A DNA stretch of 64,000 nucleotides, taken from the NCBI RefSeq assembly GCF_006438785.1, contig NZ_RCZB01000007.1, positions 62,001 to 126,000 of the forward strand. Direction: 5' to 3'. A program made the position numbers and the translations under genes. Positions 51,192-59,096 of the stretch are shown here, one piece after another (the first letter of the stretch is position 1; every line of letters starts with the position of its first letter). Under the pieces are notes generated by a model. It was not told the origin of the DNA and ran no database searches. It saw only the letters and a list, made by a program, of their open reading frames with translations. Source of the stretch: Rhodanobacter glycinis. Lineage in GTDB: Bacteria; Pseudomonadota; Gammaproteobacteria; Xanthomonadales; Rhodanobacteraceae.

Positions 51192-51380
51192 ATGGCTGCC
51201 GAAAAAAAAGCCTATCCATTGCGCATCAGTGCCGTCGTGCTGGACGCGATGCAACGCTGGTCCGACGACGAACTGCGCAGCGTCAATGCGCAGATCGAAT
51301 ACGTGCTGCGCGAGGCGCTGCGCAAGGCCGGCCGGCTGAAGCCGGGCAAGAGCGAGCCAGCGACCGACGACGACAACTGA
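51192..51380 (+). CDS. Arc-like ribbon-helix-helix DNA-binding protein
   Basis: 62 residues. The beta-strand PLRISAVVLDAMQ is followed by helices DELRSVNAQIEYVLREALRKAGR, close to the Arc repressor pattern RSVNxxIxxxLxE. It should dimerise through the strand and bind palindromic DNA, with the site at 50176-50192 the natural candidate. No toxin gene is adjacent, so a toxin-antitoxin role is not supported. Confidence 0.85.
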   Translation: MAAEKKAYPLRISAVVLDAMQRWSDDELRSVNAQIEYVLREALRKAGRLKPGKSEPATDDDN

Positions 51381-51462
51381 TTCATCGAAGCCGACTTCAT
51401 CAGGCCATCCCACTTTCCAGTTAAAGCGGCAGCGCGGAACGATCCCCACCAGGAACATCCCC

Positions 51463-52242
51463 ATGTCCACCATTCCTTCTGCATTGCCGATGCGTAGCCC
51501 GAATCTGAAACTTGCCCTGCTGTTCGGCATCGCCGGCGTATTGGCAACACTGGCGCTGTGGCCCTATCTGCTGGTGCTGATGCCGCAGCAATTGGCCGCA
51601 CTGCCGTTGCCGCTGCCGGCAGTGATCGCAACGCAAACGGCACGGGCCGGTCTGCTGTGCTGGCTGCTCGCGTGGCTTGGGCTGTATCTGGGTGCGCCGT
51701 ACGGCCTCGATGCACCGTGGTTGCGTGCATGGATCTACCGGCGCCCGCGCGATCCTTCACGGCATGCACGCTGGTGGCTGGCAATCGTGCTCGGCGTACT
51801 GGCCGGCCTGGTGGTCACCGGACTATTGCTGCTCGGCCCGAAAGAAGCCGGTGATGCTACCACCGCGACGGGCTGGGCATGGCGCGGGTTCCTGGCGTCG
51901 TTCTACGGCGGCATCGTGGAAGAGGTAGAATGCCGCCTGTTTCTGGTCGCTGCGCTGGTGTGGCTGCTGGCACGATGCAATCGGCGCGTAGCCCGGTCGT
52001 GGATGTTTGTGCTCGCCATCGTGCTCGCCGCGCTGCTGTTCGGGGCTGGCCACCTGTCTGCAGCTTTCGCGACCGGCGTGGCGCACGCCCCACTGCCGAT
52101 CGCGCGGATCGTGCTGCTCAATGCACTGGTAGGCGTGATGACCGGCAGCCTGTTCTGGAAGTACGGGCTGGAGCACGCGATGCTGGCGCACTTCTGCGCC
52201 GACCTCATGCTGCATGTCGCGGCGCCGCTGGCGGGTGGCTGA
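51463..52242 (+). CDS. CPBP family intramembrane metalloprotease
   Basis: 259-residue membrane protein with about seven to eight helices. The three CPBP (Abi/CAAX protease) motifs are visible: EEVECRLFL (EExxxR), FGAGHLSAAF (His) and HFCADLMLH. The family includes prenyl proteases and regulators of membrane complexes; the substrate is unknown. It lies 82 bp after the Arc-like gene on the same strand, so it may belong to that cluster. Confidence 0.88.
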   Translation: MSTIPSALPMRSPNLKLALLFGIAGVLATLALWPYLLVLMPQQLAALPLPLPAVIATQTARAGLLCWLLAWLGLYLGAPYGLDAPWLRAWIYRRPRDPSRHARWWLAIVLGVLAGLVVTGLLLLGPKEAGDATTATGWAWRGFLASFYGGIVEEVECRLFLVAALVWLLARCNRRVARSWMFVLAIVLAALLFGAGHLSAAFATGVAHAPLPIARIVLLNALVGVMTGSLFWKYGLEHAMLAHFCADLMLHVAAPLAGG

Positions 52243-52257
52243 TGCGCTCGCTGCGTA

Positions 52258-52677
52258 TCAACGAGCCGCAAGCGTGACCGGCTGCAGTCCGGGCAGGCTG
52301 AGAACCTGCACGAGTGGATGCTGCTGGCTCGTGGCGATCAACCAATTGCCCTCACCGAAGATGGAATCAATGGGCCCAGCGCCACTGACAGTTCCCACGC
52401 GCTGCAGCGGGCGGCCGTCATTGGCGTCATAGACCACTAGCTCATGGGTTGCCTGGTCGACAACCAGCAGCCAGTCATGACCGGCATCTTTCCAGTGCAC
52501 CAACGGCGACACCGGGGCCGGGGGCGAGGCGGCGTCATCGGTTGCTGTCGACGGCCAGTACAGATGCAGCATCCAGGCAGCCAGCACGGCTAACGTCAGC
52601 CATTGCACAAGTCGCCAGGACCCCCGCACCCACGTATGCGGGCGCGCGCTGCGACGAAGGGCCATCTGCATGCTCAT
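52258..52677 (-). CDS. Single-pass membrane protein, unknown function
   Basis: 139 residues from the ATG at 52677. A basic N-terminus and one helix (about 23-42, LVQWLTLAVLAAWMLHLYW) are followed by an exported domain (about 60-139) made of short beta-like repeats: HDWLLVVDQATHELVVYDAND and GNWLIATSQQHPLVQVLSLPGL. These look like two blades of a beta-propeller, too few for a full ring. I do not recognise the family. Confidence 0.6.
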   Translation of the reverse strand: MSMQMALRRSARPHTWVRGSWRLVQWLTLAVLAAWMLHLYWPSTATDDAASPPAPVSPLVHWKDAGHDWLLVVDQATHELVVYDANDGRPLQRVGTVSGAGPIDSIFGEGNWLIATSQQHPLVQVLSLPGLQPVTLAAR

Positions 52678-52726
52678 GCCGACAGCGTCCCACCGCTCGA
52701 TGACAGTGCAGTGACGCGTGCAAGAA

Positions 52727-53107
52727 CTAATCGTTACCGCGCGATATCGACAGACCCAGCGCGATCCAGCCAGCGATAAGGGCGAGTCCGCCGAACGGCG
52801 TGATGATGCCGGTCCAGCGTGGCGCACCGAGCGCCAGCGCATACAGGCTGCCGCTGAACAGCACGATGCCGATGGCAAACGCTGCGGCCGCGAAACGCCC
52901 GCTGCGACCACACCCGAGCCCCACTACCAACGCCAGCGCCAGCGCATGCCAGACGTGATAGTTCACCGCGGTGTGCCACAGCTCGCTGTGGCTCGCATCG
53001 AGCACGCCCTGCAAGGCATGCGCACCGAATGCGCCAAGCAACACCGCACTGGCACCGGCGAGGCCGGCCAGCAGACCTGCTCGCGGATTGACAGGTTGTC
53101 GCATCAT
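52727..53107 (-). CDS. DUF423 family membrane protein
   Basis: 126 residues with four predicted transmembrane helices. LAGLAGASAVLLGAFGAHAL near the N-terminus and WTGIITPFGGLALIAGWIALG near the end are diagnostic of DUF423 (YgdD). Function unknown. ATGs at 53107 and 53104 are adjacent. The frame is open upstream into the sco gene on the opposite strand. Confidence 0.88.
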   Translation of the reverse strand: MMRQPVNPRAGLLAGLAGASAVLLGAFGAHALQGVLDASHSELWHTAVNYHVWHALALALVVGLGCGRSGRFAAAAFAIGIVLFSGSLYALALGAPRWTGIITPFGGLALIAGWIALGLSISRGND

Positions 53108-53185
53108 CGCGGAATTTCCCGTTTGCCTGACCGTGCATCCCGACCACTGTCGTATGCTTGACCGGTTGATCATCCGGATTCTCGC

Positions 53186-53794
53186 ATGAAGCTCTGCCGC
53201 GCATTTCTCCCTGCCCTGCTGCTGGTCGCCGGCCTGCTGCTGGCTGGCTGCCAACATGATGAGCCGCTGCCGTTGCGACTGACCAACATCAGCGGCCACA
53301 TGCCCGATCTCGATTTCAAGCTTACCGACGACCTCGGCAAGCCGGTGACCGGCGCGGACTACCGCGGCAAGGTGGCGCTGCTGTATTTCGGATACACCCA
53401 TTGCCCGGACGTCTGTCCGCTCACCCTGGCACAACTGCACGTGGTGATGCAGCGGCTGGGCCCGCTAGCCGATGGCGCGCGGATATTGTTCGTCAGCGTC
53501 GACCCGGCGCGCGACACGCCGGCGATCATGCATGCCTACGTCAATGCCTTCGATCCGCGCGCGGTCGGCCTTACTGGCGAAGCGCGCGCGATCGAGGCGT
53601 TGAGCAAGCGCTACCGCTCGGCGTTTTCCCGGGAACCGGGCTCGGCCGATGGCAACTACGAGGTCAGCCACAGCTCGGCGATCTACGTGTTCGACCGTGA
53701 CGGCCGGGCACGCGTGCTGGCCACGCCATCCGCTTCGCAGGACGATCTCGTGCACGACCTGCACCTCTTGCTCGACACCGGAACCCATCGATGA
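53186..53794 (+). CDS. SCO1/SenC family copper chaperone lipoprotein
   Basis: 202 residues. The lipoprotein signal ends at C22 (LLAGC). The copper ligands are C73 and C77 (THCPDVCP) and H162 (VSHSSAIYVFD) in a thioredoxin-like fold. It delivers copper to, or reduces, the Cu(A) site of cytochrome oxidase. The stop overlaps the PCuAC gene start by 4 bp (ATGA), so the two copper proteins are made together. Confidence 0.94.
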   Translation: MKLCRAFLPALLLVAGLLLAGCQHDEPLPLRLTNISGHMPDLDFKLTDDLGKPVTGADYRGKVALLYFGYTHCPDVCPLTLAQLHVVMQRLGPLADGARILFVSVDPARDTPAIMHAYVNAFDPRAVGLTGEARAIEALSKRYRSAFSREPGSADGNYEVSHSSAIYVFDRDGRARVLATPSASQDDLVHDLHLLLDTGTHR

Positions 53795-54297
53795 AATCCA
53801 CCATGTTGTCCCTGTTGCTCGCTGGCTTGTTGCTGGCCGGAGGCGCCCATGCCACCGCTGCCGAACACGTCCATGCCAGCCATGCCTGGATCCGCGTGCT
53901 GCCCGGCGACTTGCCAGCCGGCGCCTATGTCACGCTGCAGAACGACGGCGACCTGCCCGCCGCACTGAGCGGCGCAAGCAGCACGATATATGCCGACGTG
54001 ATGCTACATCAGAGCTCCACCGCAGGCGGCATGAGTCGCATGGCGATGGTCGATGCGGTGACCGTGCCGGCGCATGGCAAGGCGGTGCTGGCGCCGGCGG
54101 GCTATCACCTGATGCTGATGCAGCCCAGTGTACCCGTGAAACCCGGTGACACGATCCAGCTGACGCTCAAGTTCACTGACGGCAGCACGCTGGCCACCGA
54201 TTTCATCGCGCGTCCGGCCAACGCCATGGACGCCGGCGAAGGCCACGCCATGCCGCCGATGGAGCATGCCGCGATGCCACACACCAACGGTCACTGA
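53791..54297 (+). CDS. PCuAC family periplasmic copper chaperone
   Basis: 168 residues with a signal peptide to about 24. The copper-binding signature H(M)x10Mx21HxM is exact: H73, M84, H106 and M108. A Met/His-rich tail (GHAMPPMEHAAMPHTNGH) may add a second copper site, as in some PCuAC proteins. It is translationally coupled to the Sco gene and should help load copper into cytochrome oxidase. Confidence 0.94.
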   Translation: MKSTMLSLLLAGLLLAGGAHATAAEHVHASHAWIRVLPGDLPAGAYVTLQNDGDLPAALSGASSTIYADVMLHQSSTAGGMSRMAMVDAVTVPAHGKAVLAPAGYHLMLMQPSVPVKPGDTIQLTLKFTDGSTLATDFIARPANAMDAGEGHAMPPMEHAAMPHTNGH

Positions 54298-54310
54298 CTC
54301 CGCGCGAAGC

Positions 54311-55219
54311 TCAATCCGGTACCACCGTGTCGACCACGGTGGGCGTGCGCCGCCTGGATGTGTGCGGTGGCCGGCGCGGCAACCGGCCGTTGCGTGATAG
54401 CCGCAACCACTGACGCAGAGCCATCAGGCCACCGATCGATTCGAGCAACGCCGATGGCACCCAGATGATCACGCCACCGATCAGCTGACCCGTCAGCACG
54501 TTGAAGGTGAATGCGCGCCCGCAGATCTCGAAGATCGGATACAGGTCTGTCTTGGAGAACGTGATGATCGCGCCGGCGAGGATCTGCGGCGTCATCGTGA
54601 TCGCCGGCGACAGCACGCGCAGCCCGGCAGTCATCCGCCCCGGCGGATGTGGCCGGTGGTCGAGCACCAGCGACCAGTAGGCGAAGCCGCTGATCAACAT
54701 GCTCCAGTTCATGAAACGGTAGATGCGCCAGTCCAGCATCGCCAGCGTCTGCATCGACGGGATCAGCCAGATCAGGATGAAGGCGATGAACAGCAGCGTC
54801 GCCACTGTCGGATTCAGCAGCACGCCGCTGATGATGCGCCATGGCCACCAGCGGCGCAGCGGCTGCAGCACGTGCACCCGCCACGCCAGCGGCATGCCGG
54901 CGCGCAGCACCGTGCCGGGGAACGCGGTAACGATCAGCAGCGGAGCGAGGTGATGCAGCAGCAGCTGCTGGATCCGGTGCATGAAGAACTCATGCTCGGC
55001 ATAGAAATCCAGATACGTGTGCAGCGACAGGTAAATGATCGCCATGCCGGCCCAGAACGCCAGCTTGCGGCTGAAGCTCACCGACAGCCGGCGGCTGCCG
55101 CGCAGATACAGCACGCACGTCAGCAGGAAGCCCGCGAGAAACACCCACGAAAACTCCCACGGCACGATCCACTTCAGCAAGGTTGCGATCACGGCAGCTG
55201 CACCAGCGCATTCATCCAC
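54311..55219 (-). CDS. Cytochrome c oxidase assembly protein, CtaG/caa3 type
   Basis: 302-residue membrane protein with about seven helices (caa3_CtaG family, distinct from the Cox11 type). Conserved pieces are HTYLDFYAEHEFFMHRIQQLLLHHLAPLL, with several His that could bind copper, and LLNPTVATLLFIAFILIWLIPSM. It is convergent with the Sco/PCuAC pair, 13 bp between stops, and belongs functionally to the same copper/oxidase assembly group. Confidence 0.88.
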   Translation of the reverse strand: MDECAGAAAVIATLLKWIVPWEFSWVFLAGFLLTCVLYLRGSRRLSVSFSRKLAFWAGMAIIYLSLHTYLDFYAEHEFFMHRIQQLLLHHLAPLLIVTAFPGTVLRAGMPLAWRVHVLQPLRRWWPWRIISGVLLNPTVATLLFIAFILIWLIPSMQTLAMLDWRIYRFMNWSMLISGFAYWSLVLDHRPHPPGRMTAGLRVLSPAITMTPQILAGAIITFSKTDLYPIFEICGRAFTFNVLTGQLIGGVIIWVPSALLESIGGLMALRQWLRLSRNGRLPRRPPHTSRRRTPTVVDTVVPD

Positions 55220-55310
55220 ACCGGCGACAGCCGGCCACCGCCCAGCATAATGCCGCGGGTTGGCGACGTCTGCCGCAGCGGCAGCCCGCGGTTGCGGCAG
55301 ATTGCCGCTT

Positions 55311-57227
55311 TCACCGTCGCTGGCGGCTGTGCCGGCTGCGGCGCCAGCCGTACAGCAGGCCGATCAGCACCACCAGCGCCGGCACCAGCACGATGTTGAT
55401 GACCTTCACGCGCAGGCCCAGCGCGTCGATCTCGGCGTTGAGCTGGTGCTGCACGTCACGCAATTCCTTGTTGATCGCCAATTGGCGCTGGCGGAACTGT
55501 TCGATCTCGCGGCGCTGCTCGGCCGTGGCCGTGCTGCCGTGGCTTCCCTTGGCCGGCTGCAGCTCATCCAGCCGGCGGCGGGTATCGGCCAGCTCCTGCT
55601 CCAGCTCGCGCTCTTTCTGCAGGAACTTCTGGTCGGCCACGTTGCGCAATGCCTGCACCCGTGTGAATGGCCGCTGCGAGGTGGAGCGCCCGCGAATCGA
55701 CAGCAAGGCCGACGAACCGCTGAGGTTGTCCACCAGGTTGGTGACGAAATCGCCGTTGTTGGCGAAGACCCGCATCATCGTCTGGCCGAGAATGGTCTGC
55801 GGCTCGACCCACAACCGATCGCTGAGCAGGTCGGTGTCGGCCACCAGGATCACCTCGGCATTCGGCGCGGAGTGCACCAGGTGGCCGGGCTCGCCGGCAC
55901 GCGCGGGAAACGCGCTCTCGAAGACTCCGCGCAGGCGCGCCGCCAGCACGTAGTGGGCGTTGTCGGCCTTGTAATCCTGCAGCAGCGTGGTGGGGTCGTT
56001 GCTTGCATCCAGCACCTGCTGTGTCGGCACCAGCTCGGCTTCGGCGCTGCTCTGCAGCAGTGGAATCAGTCGCGTGCGCGCATCCGCAGCCAGGTCGAAG
56101 TAACCGACGGTGGAGACATTGATGCGCTGCAGGCTGGCGGTGACGACATCGTTGCGGTTGAGTTCCTGCGGCCCGAGGTCAAGCATGGCCGGATGATTGA
56201 GGCTGCTGCCGGCCAGTTCGATCTGCAGCGCACGGGCGCGGTCGAGCACGATCTTGTGCGGGTCGTAGCGCACGCCCCAGGCGGCGAACAATCGCGGCAG
56301 ATCCGACCCGTGATCGGGATACGTGGTGCTGTCGGGGTTGTAGGGGGCGCTGTCGAGCTCCGCATCGGGATCGACAAATACCACCAGGTGGCCGCCGCGC
56401 AACACGTACTGGTCGATCGCGTACTGCGCATCGGGCGACAGCCGCCGGGGATGGATCAGCAGCAGCACCTGCATGTTGTCATCGACATGGCGCAGCGTCG
56501 CCGGATCCACCGTCCGCACGTCGAACAACTGGTTGAGCTGCTGCATCACCGTCCATGGTTGCTCGCTGAGCACCGGGTTGCCGTCGATCGGCAGCGAGCT
56601 GATCACGCCGATCGGCGGCTTGCTGGTCTGGTTCAACTCATACAGCAGCTTGGCGATATCGTATTCGAGGAACGCTTCGCGGGCGGGATCGAAGAACGGG
56701 ATCGCCAGCGTCTTTTCGGGCACACGGTCATCGGCGACATCGCTGTCGGCACCGCCGGACATGGCGCTGCCGGACAGACCAAAAAATACCCGCTCGCCGT
56801 TGCTGCCGCCATTGGCCGCGGTGAGGCCACTGCCCTCGGCGCTGGCCTCGTCGTCGGAGTACGGCACCGGGTCGATGATCTGCAGGCGCACGTGGCCATG
56901 CGAACGCGCCACCATCTCCTGCAGCATCTCGCGCACGCGCTGCTCGTAACTGCGCAACTGCGGCAAGTCGCGGGTGGCGTGGTCGGAGAAGTACAAGGTC
57001 AGCCGCAGCGGCCGCTTCAGCGTATCGACGATATGCAGCGTACCGGGCGTCAGCGTATACAGCTGGTCGGTGGTGAGATCGATCCGCGACGCATGCAACC
57101 AGCGGCTGCTGGCCACGATCAGCGGTACGGATACCAGTGCCAGCAGCACCAGCGCACCGTACAGGACAGTTCGCCGGCTGAGCCGCAGCGGCGTGGAAAA
57201 CACGGGGTGAAGACGCAACCGGAACAT
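55311..57227 (-). CDS. Gldg family protein (ABC-associated, GldG-like)
   Basis: 638 residues. An N-terminal helix (about 22-42) is followed by a large periplasmic part resembling the ABC_transp_aux/GldG domain (DQLYTLTPGTLHIVDTLKRPLRLTLYFSD, LIHPRRLSPDAQYAIDQYVLRGGHLVVFVDP), a coiled coil (about 555-605, EQRREIEQFRQRQLAINKELRDVQ) and a C-terminal helix (about 608-628). Third gene of an ATPase-permease-GldG operon. The gliding function is from Bacteroidetes; its role here is unknown. Confidence 0.85.
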   Translation of the reverse strand: MFRLRLHPVFSTPLRLSRRTVLYGALVLLALVSVPLIVASSRWLHASRIDLTTDQLYTLTPGTLHIVDTLKRPLRLTLYFSDHATRDLPQLRSYEQRVREMLQEMVARSHGHVRLQIIDPVPYSDDEASAEGSGLTAANGGSNGERVFFGLSGSAMSGGADSDVADDRVPEKTLAIPFFDPAREAFLEYDIAKLLYELNQTSKPPIGVISSLPIDGNPVLSEQPWTVMQQLNQLFDVRTVDPATLRHVDDNMQVLLLIHPRRLSPDAQYAIDQYVLRGGHLVVFVDPDAELDSAPYNPDSTTYPDHGSDLPRLFAAWGVRYDPHKIVLDRARALQIELAGSSLNHPAMLDLGPQELNRNDVVTASLQRINVSTVGYFDLAADARTRLIPLLQSSAEAELVPTQQVLDASNDPTTLLQDYKADNAHYVLAARLRGVFESAFPARAGEPGHLVHSAPNAEVILVADTDLLSDRLWVEPQTILGQTMMRVFANNGDFVTNLVDNLSGSSALLSIRGRSTSQRPFTRVQALRNVADQKFLQKERELEQELADTRRRLDELQPAKGSHGSTATAEQRREIEQFRQRQLAINKELRDVQHQLNAEIDALGLRVKVINIVLVPALVVLIGLLYGWRRSRHSRQRR

Positions 57228-57231
57228 GGCT

Positions 57232-57966
57232 TCAGCGCATCCGCTTCAGGTCGAGCAGCAGTACGCCGGCGACCAGCCAGCCGACCATGCTGAGCAGGAA
57301 ATACAGAAGGTCACGGACGTCCAGCACACCGCGCGCGATCGCCTCGAAATGACGCAGCATCGACAGGTGCGCCACCGCGTTGATCAACTTGCGCGGCAAG
57401 GTGCCGGAGAAGAAATCCAGCACCTGCGGCTGCCCGACCAGGATCAGCAGCACGCACACCAGCGCAGTGAGGATGAACGCCACCACCTGGCTGCGGGTCA
57501 AGGCCGACAAGCAGGCGCCGATCGCGATGAATGTACCGGCCATCAACCAGCTGCCGAGATAGCTGGCCAGGATCACGCCATTGTCCGGCGAGCCCAGGTA
57601 GTTGACGGTGATCCAGATCGGAAAGGTCAGCACCAGCGCCAGCCCGATGAACAGCCACGCCGCGAAAAACTTGCCCAGCATCGCCTGCCACAGGGTCAAT
57701 GGCAGGGTCAGCAGCAACTCCAGCGTGCCACCCTTGGTTTCCTCTGCCCACATGCGCATGGTGATCGCTGGCACCAGGATCAGGTACAGCCAGGGATGCA
57801 TCACGAAGAACGGCTGCAGATCGGCCTGCCCGCGCTCGTAGAAGTCGCCGGCGTAGAACGTGAGGATGCCGGCCAGCACCAGGAAGATCACCAGGAACAC
57901 ATAGGCCACCGGCGTCACGAAATAGCTGCGCAACTCGCGCCGCAGCACGGCGTTGACCGGATTCAT
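57232..57966 (-). CDS. ABC transporter permease (GldF/ABC-2 type)
   Basis: 244 residues with six transmembrane helices. It opens with NPVNAVLRRELRSYFVTPVAYVFLVIFLVL and includes MRMWAEETKGGTLELLLTLPLTLWQAMLGKFFAAWLF, typical of ABC-2 permeases paired with GldG proteins. The ATG at 57966 overlaps the ATPase stop by 4 bp; the next gene starts 4 bp after its own stop. The cargo is unknown. Confidence 0.88.
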   Translation of the reverse strand: MNPVNAVLRRELRSYFVTPVAYVFLVIFLVLAGILTFYAGDFYERGQADLQPFFVMHPWLYLILVPAITMRMWAEETKGGTLELLLTLPLTLWQAMLGKFFAAWLFIGLALVLTFPIWITVNYLGSPDNGVILASYLGSWLMAGTFIAIGACLSALTRSQVVAFILTALVCVLLILVGQPQVLDFFSGTLPRKLINAVAHLSMLRHFEAIARGVLDVRDLLYFLLSMVGWLVAGVLLLDLKRMR

Positions 57967-58907
57967 GCGCAGCTCCCGGTGACGCTGCTTTCCGCGGTGG
58001 TGATCTGGCGAAACACCTCGTCCAGCCGGCCGCGCTCGAGCTGGATTTCCGAGACCTCCAGCCCCTGTTCGCGCAGCAGCGTCTCGACCGGCTCGAGAAT
58101 GCGCTCGCCGGGTTTCGGAAACACCGTGATGCGGCCGTCCAGCGGGTCAACCTCGATCGCCGCCACCTGCGGCAGGCGGCCCAGCATTTCCTGCGACATG
58201 CCGCTGCCCGGCGCGCTGAACGACACCGCGCCGTGATAGCGCGAGCGCGCCTCCAGCTCGGCCGGGGTAGCATCGGCCAGCAGCTTGCCGCGGGCAATGA
58301 TCACCACCCGGTTGCACAGCGCATGTACCTCTTCCAGCAGATGCGTGGAGATCAGGATGGTGCGCTCGCGCGCCATCACGTCGATGAGCTGACGCACGGC
58401 ATGTTTCTGGTTCGGATCAAGGCCGTCGGTAGGCTCGTCCAGCATGAGCACCGGTGGATCGTGCAGGATCGCCTGCGCCAGTCCCACGCGTCGACGCAGG
58501 CCTTTGGACAGCGTATCGATGCACAGTCCCAACACGTCCTCCAGTTGCAGCTGCTGTACCACCGCCTCGAAGCGGCGATAACCGGTATCCGGCTTGAACC
58601 CACGCATGCGGACAATGAACTGCAAAAACTCGCGAACCGTCATTTCACCGTAGCTGGGCGCGCCCTCCGGCAGGTAGCCGAGCGCGCGTTTCGCCTTCAG
58701 CGGCTCACGGCTGACATCGTAGCCGCAGACCCGCGCGGTGCCCGAAGTCGGCACCAGGAACCCGGCGATCATGCGCATCGCGGTGGATTTGCCGGCGCCA
58801 TTGGGTCCCAGCAGACCGAGTACCTGACCAGGTTCGACACGAATGCTCAGCGCGTCCACTGCGGTCAGGTTGCCATAGCATCGGGTGAGCTGGTCGGTTT
58901 CGATCAT
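57963..58907 (-). CDS. ABC transporter ATP-binding protein (GldA-like)
   Basis: 314 residues. Walker A is GPNGAGKST, the signature is the variant LSKGLRRRVGLAQAI (not LSGGQ) and Walker B is VLMLDEPTDGLDP. The variant signature is usual for the GldA/ABC-2 class. A C-terminal extension (from about 220) with a small alpha/beta domain also fits this class. The ATG at 58907 is chosen; the frame reaches 58991. First gene of the operon. Confidence 0.9.
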   Translation of the reverse strand: MIETDQLTRCYGNLTAVDALSIRVEPGQVLGLLGPNGAGKSTAMRMIAGFLVPTSGTARVCGYDVSREPLKAKRALGYLPEGAPSYGEMTVREFLQFIVRMRGFKPDTGYRRFEAVVQQLQLEDVLGLCIDTLSKGLRRRVGLAQAILHDPPVLMLDEPTDGLDPNQKHAVRQLIDVMARERTILISTHLLEEVHALCNRVVIIARGKLLADATPAELEARSRYHGAVSFSAPGSGMSQEMLGRLPQVAAIEVDPLDGRITVFPKPGERILEPVETLLREQGLEVSEIQLERGRLDEVFRQITTAESSVTGSCA

Positions 58908-59038
58908 GTCCGGTGTGGGTGGTGGCGGAGCATCGAGCGCCGGCAGGAGGCGCCGTGGATCGCCCTGCAATGTACCGCAAGACGCCGACAAAGTTCGGCT
59001 TCATCAAGGGACCTGCCGTATCGGCATCTGCAGCCATG

Positions 59039-59073
59039 AAAAAAGAGAGGCCCTTCTTTCGGAAGGACCTCTC
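59039..59073 (-). terminator. Rho-independent terminator of the SRPBCC protein gene
   Basis: On the minus strand, GAGAGG-T-CCTTC pairs with GAAGG-G-CCTCTC around a short loop and is followed by six Ts. It lies 23 bp downstream of the stop codon and upstream of the ABC operon, so the two units are transcribed separately. Confidence 0.9.
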
Positions 59074-59096
59074 GATATTCAGCAGTCGCAGCGGGC

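Noticed and set aside
51192..51380. Arc-like protein as the antitoxin of a toxin-antitoxin pair
   Set aside because: The neighbouring genes are an SPFH protein, a membrane peptide and a CPBP protease; no RelE-, PIN- or HicA-like toxin is adjacent.
55260..57293. Plus-strand open frame of 677 codons
   Set aside because: Antisense to the GldG-like gene; no recognisable domain.
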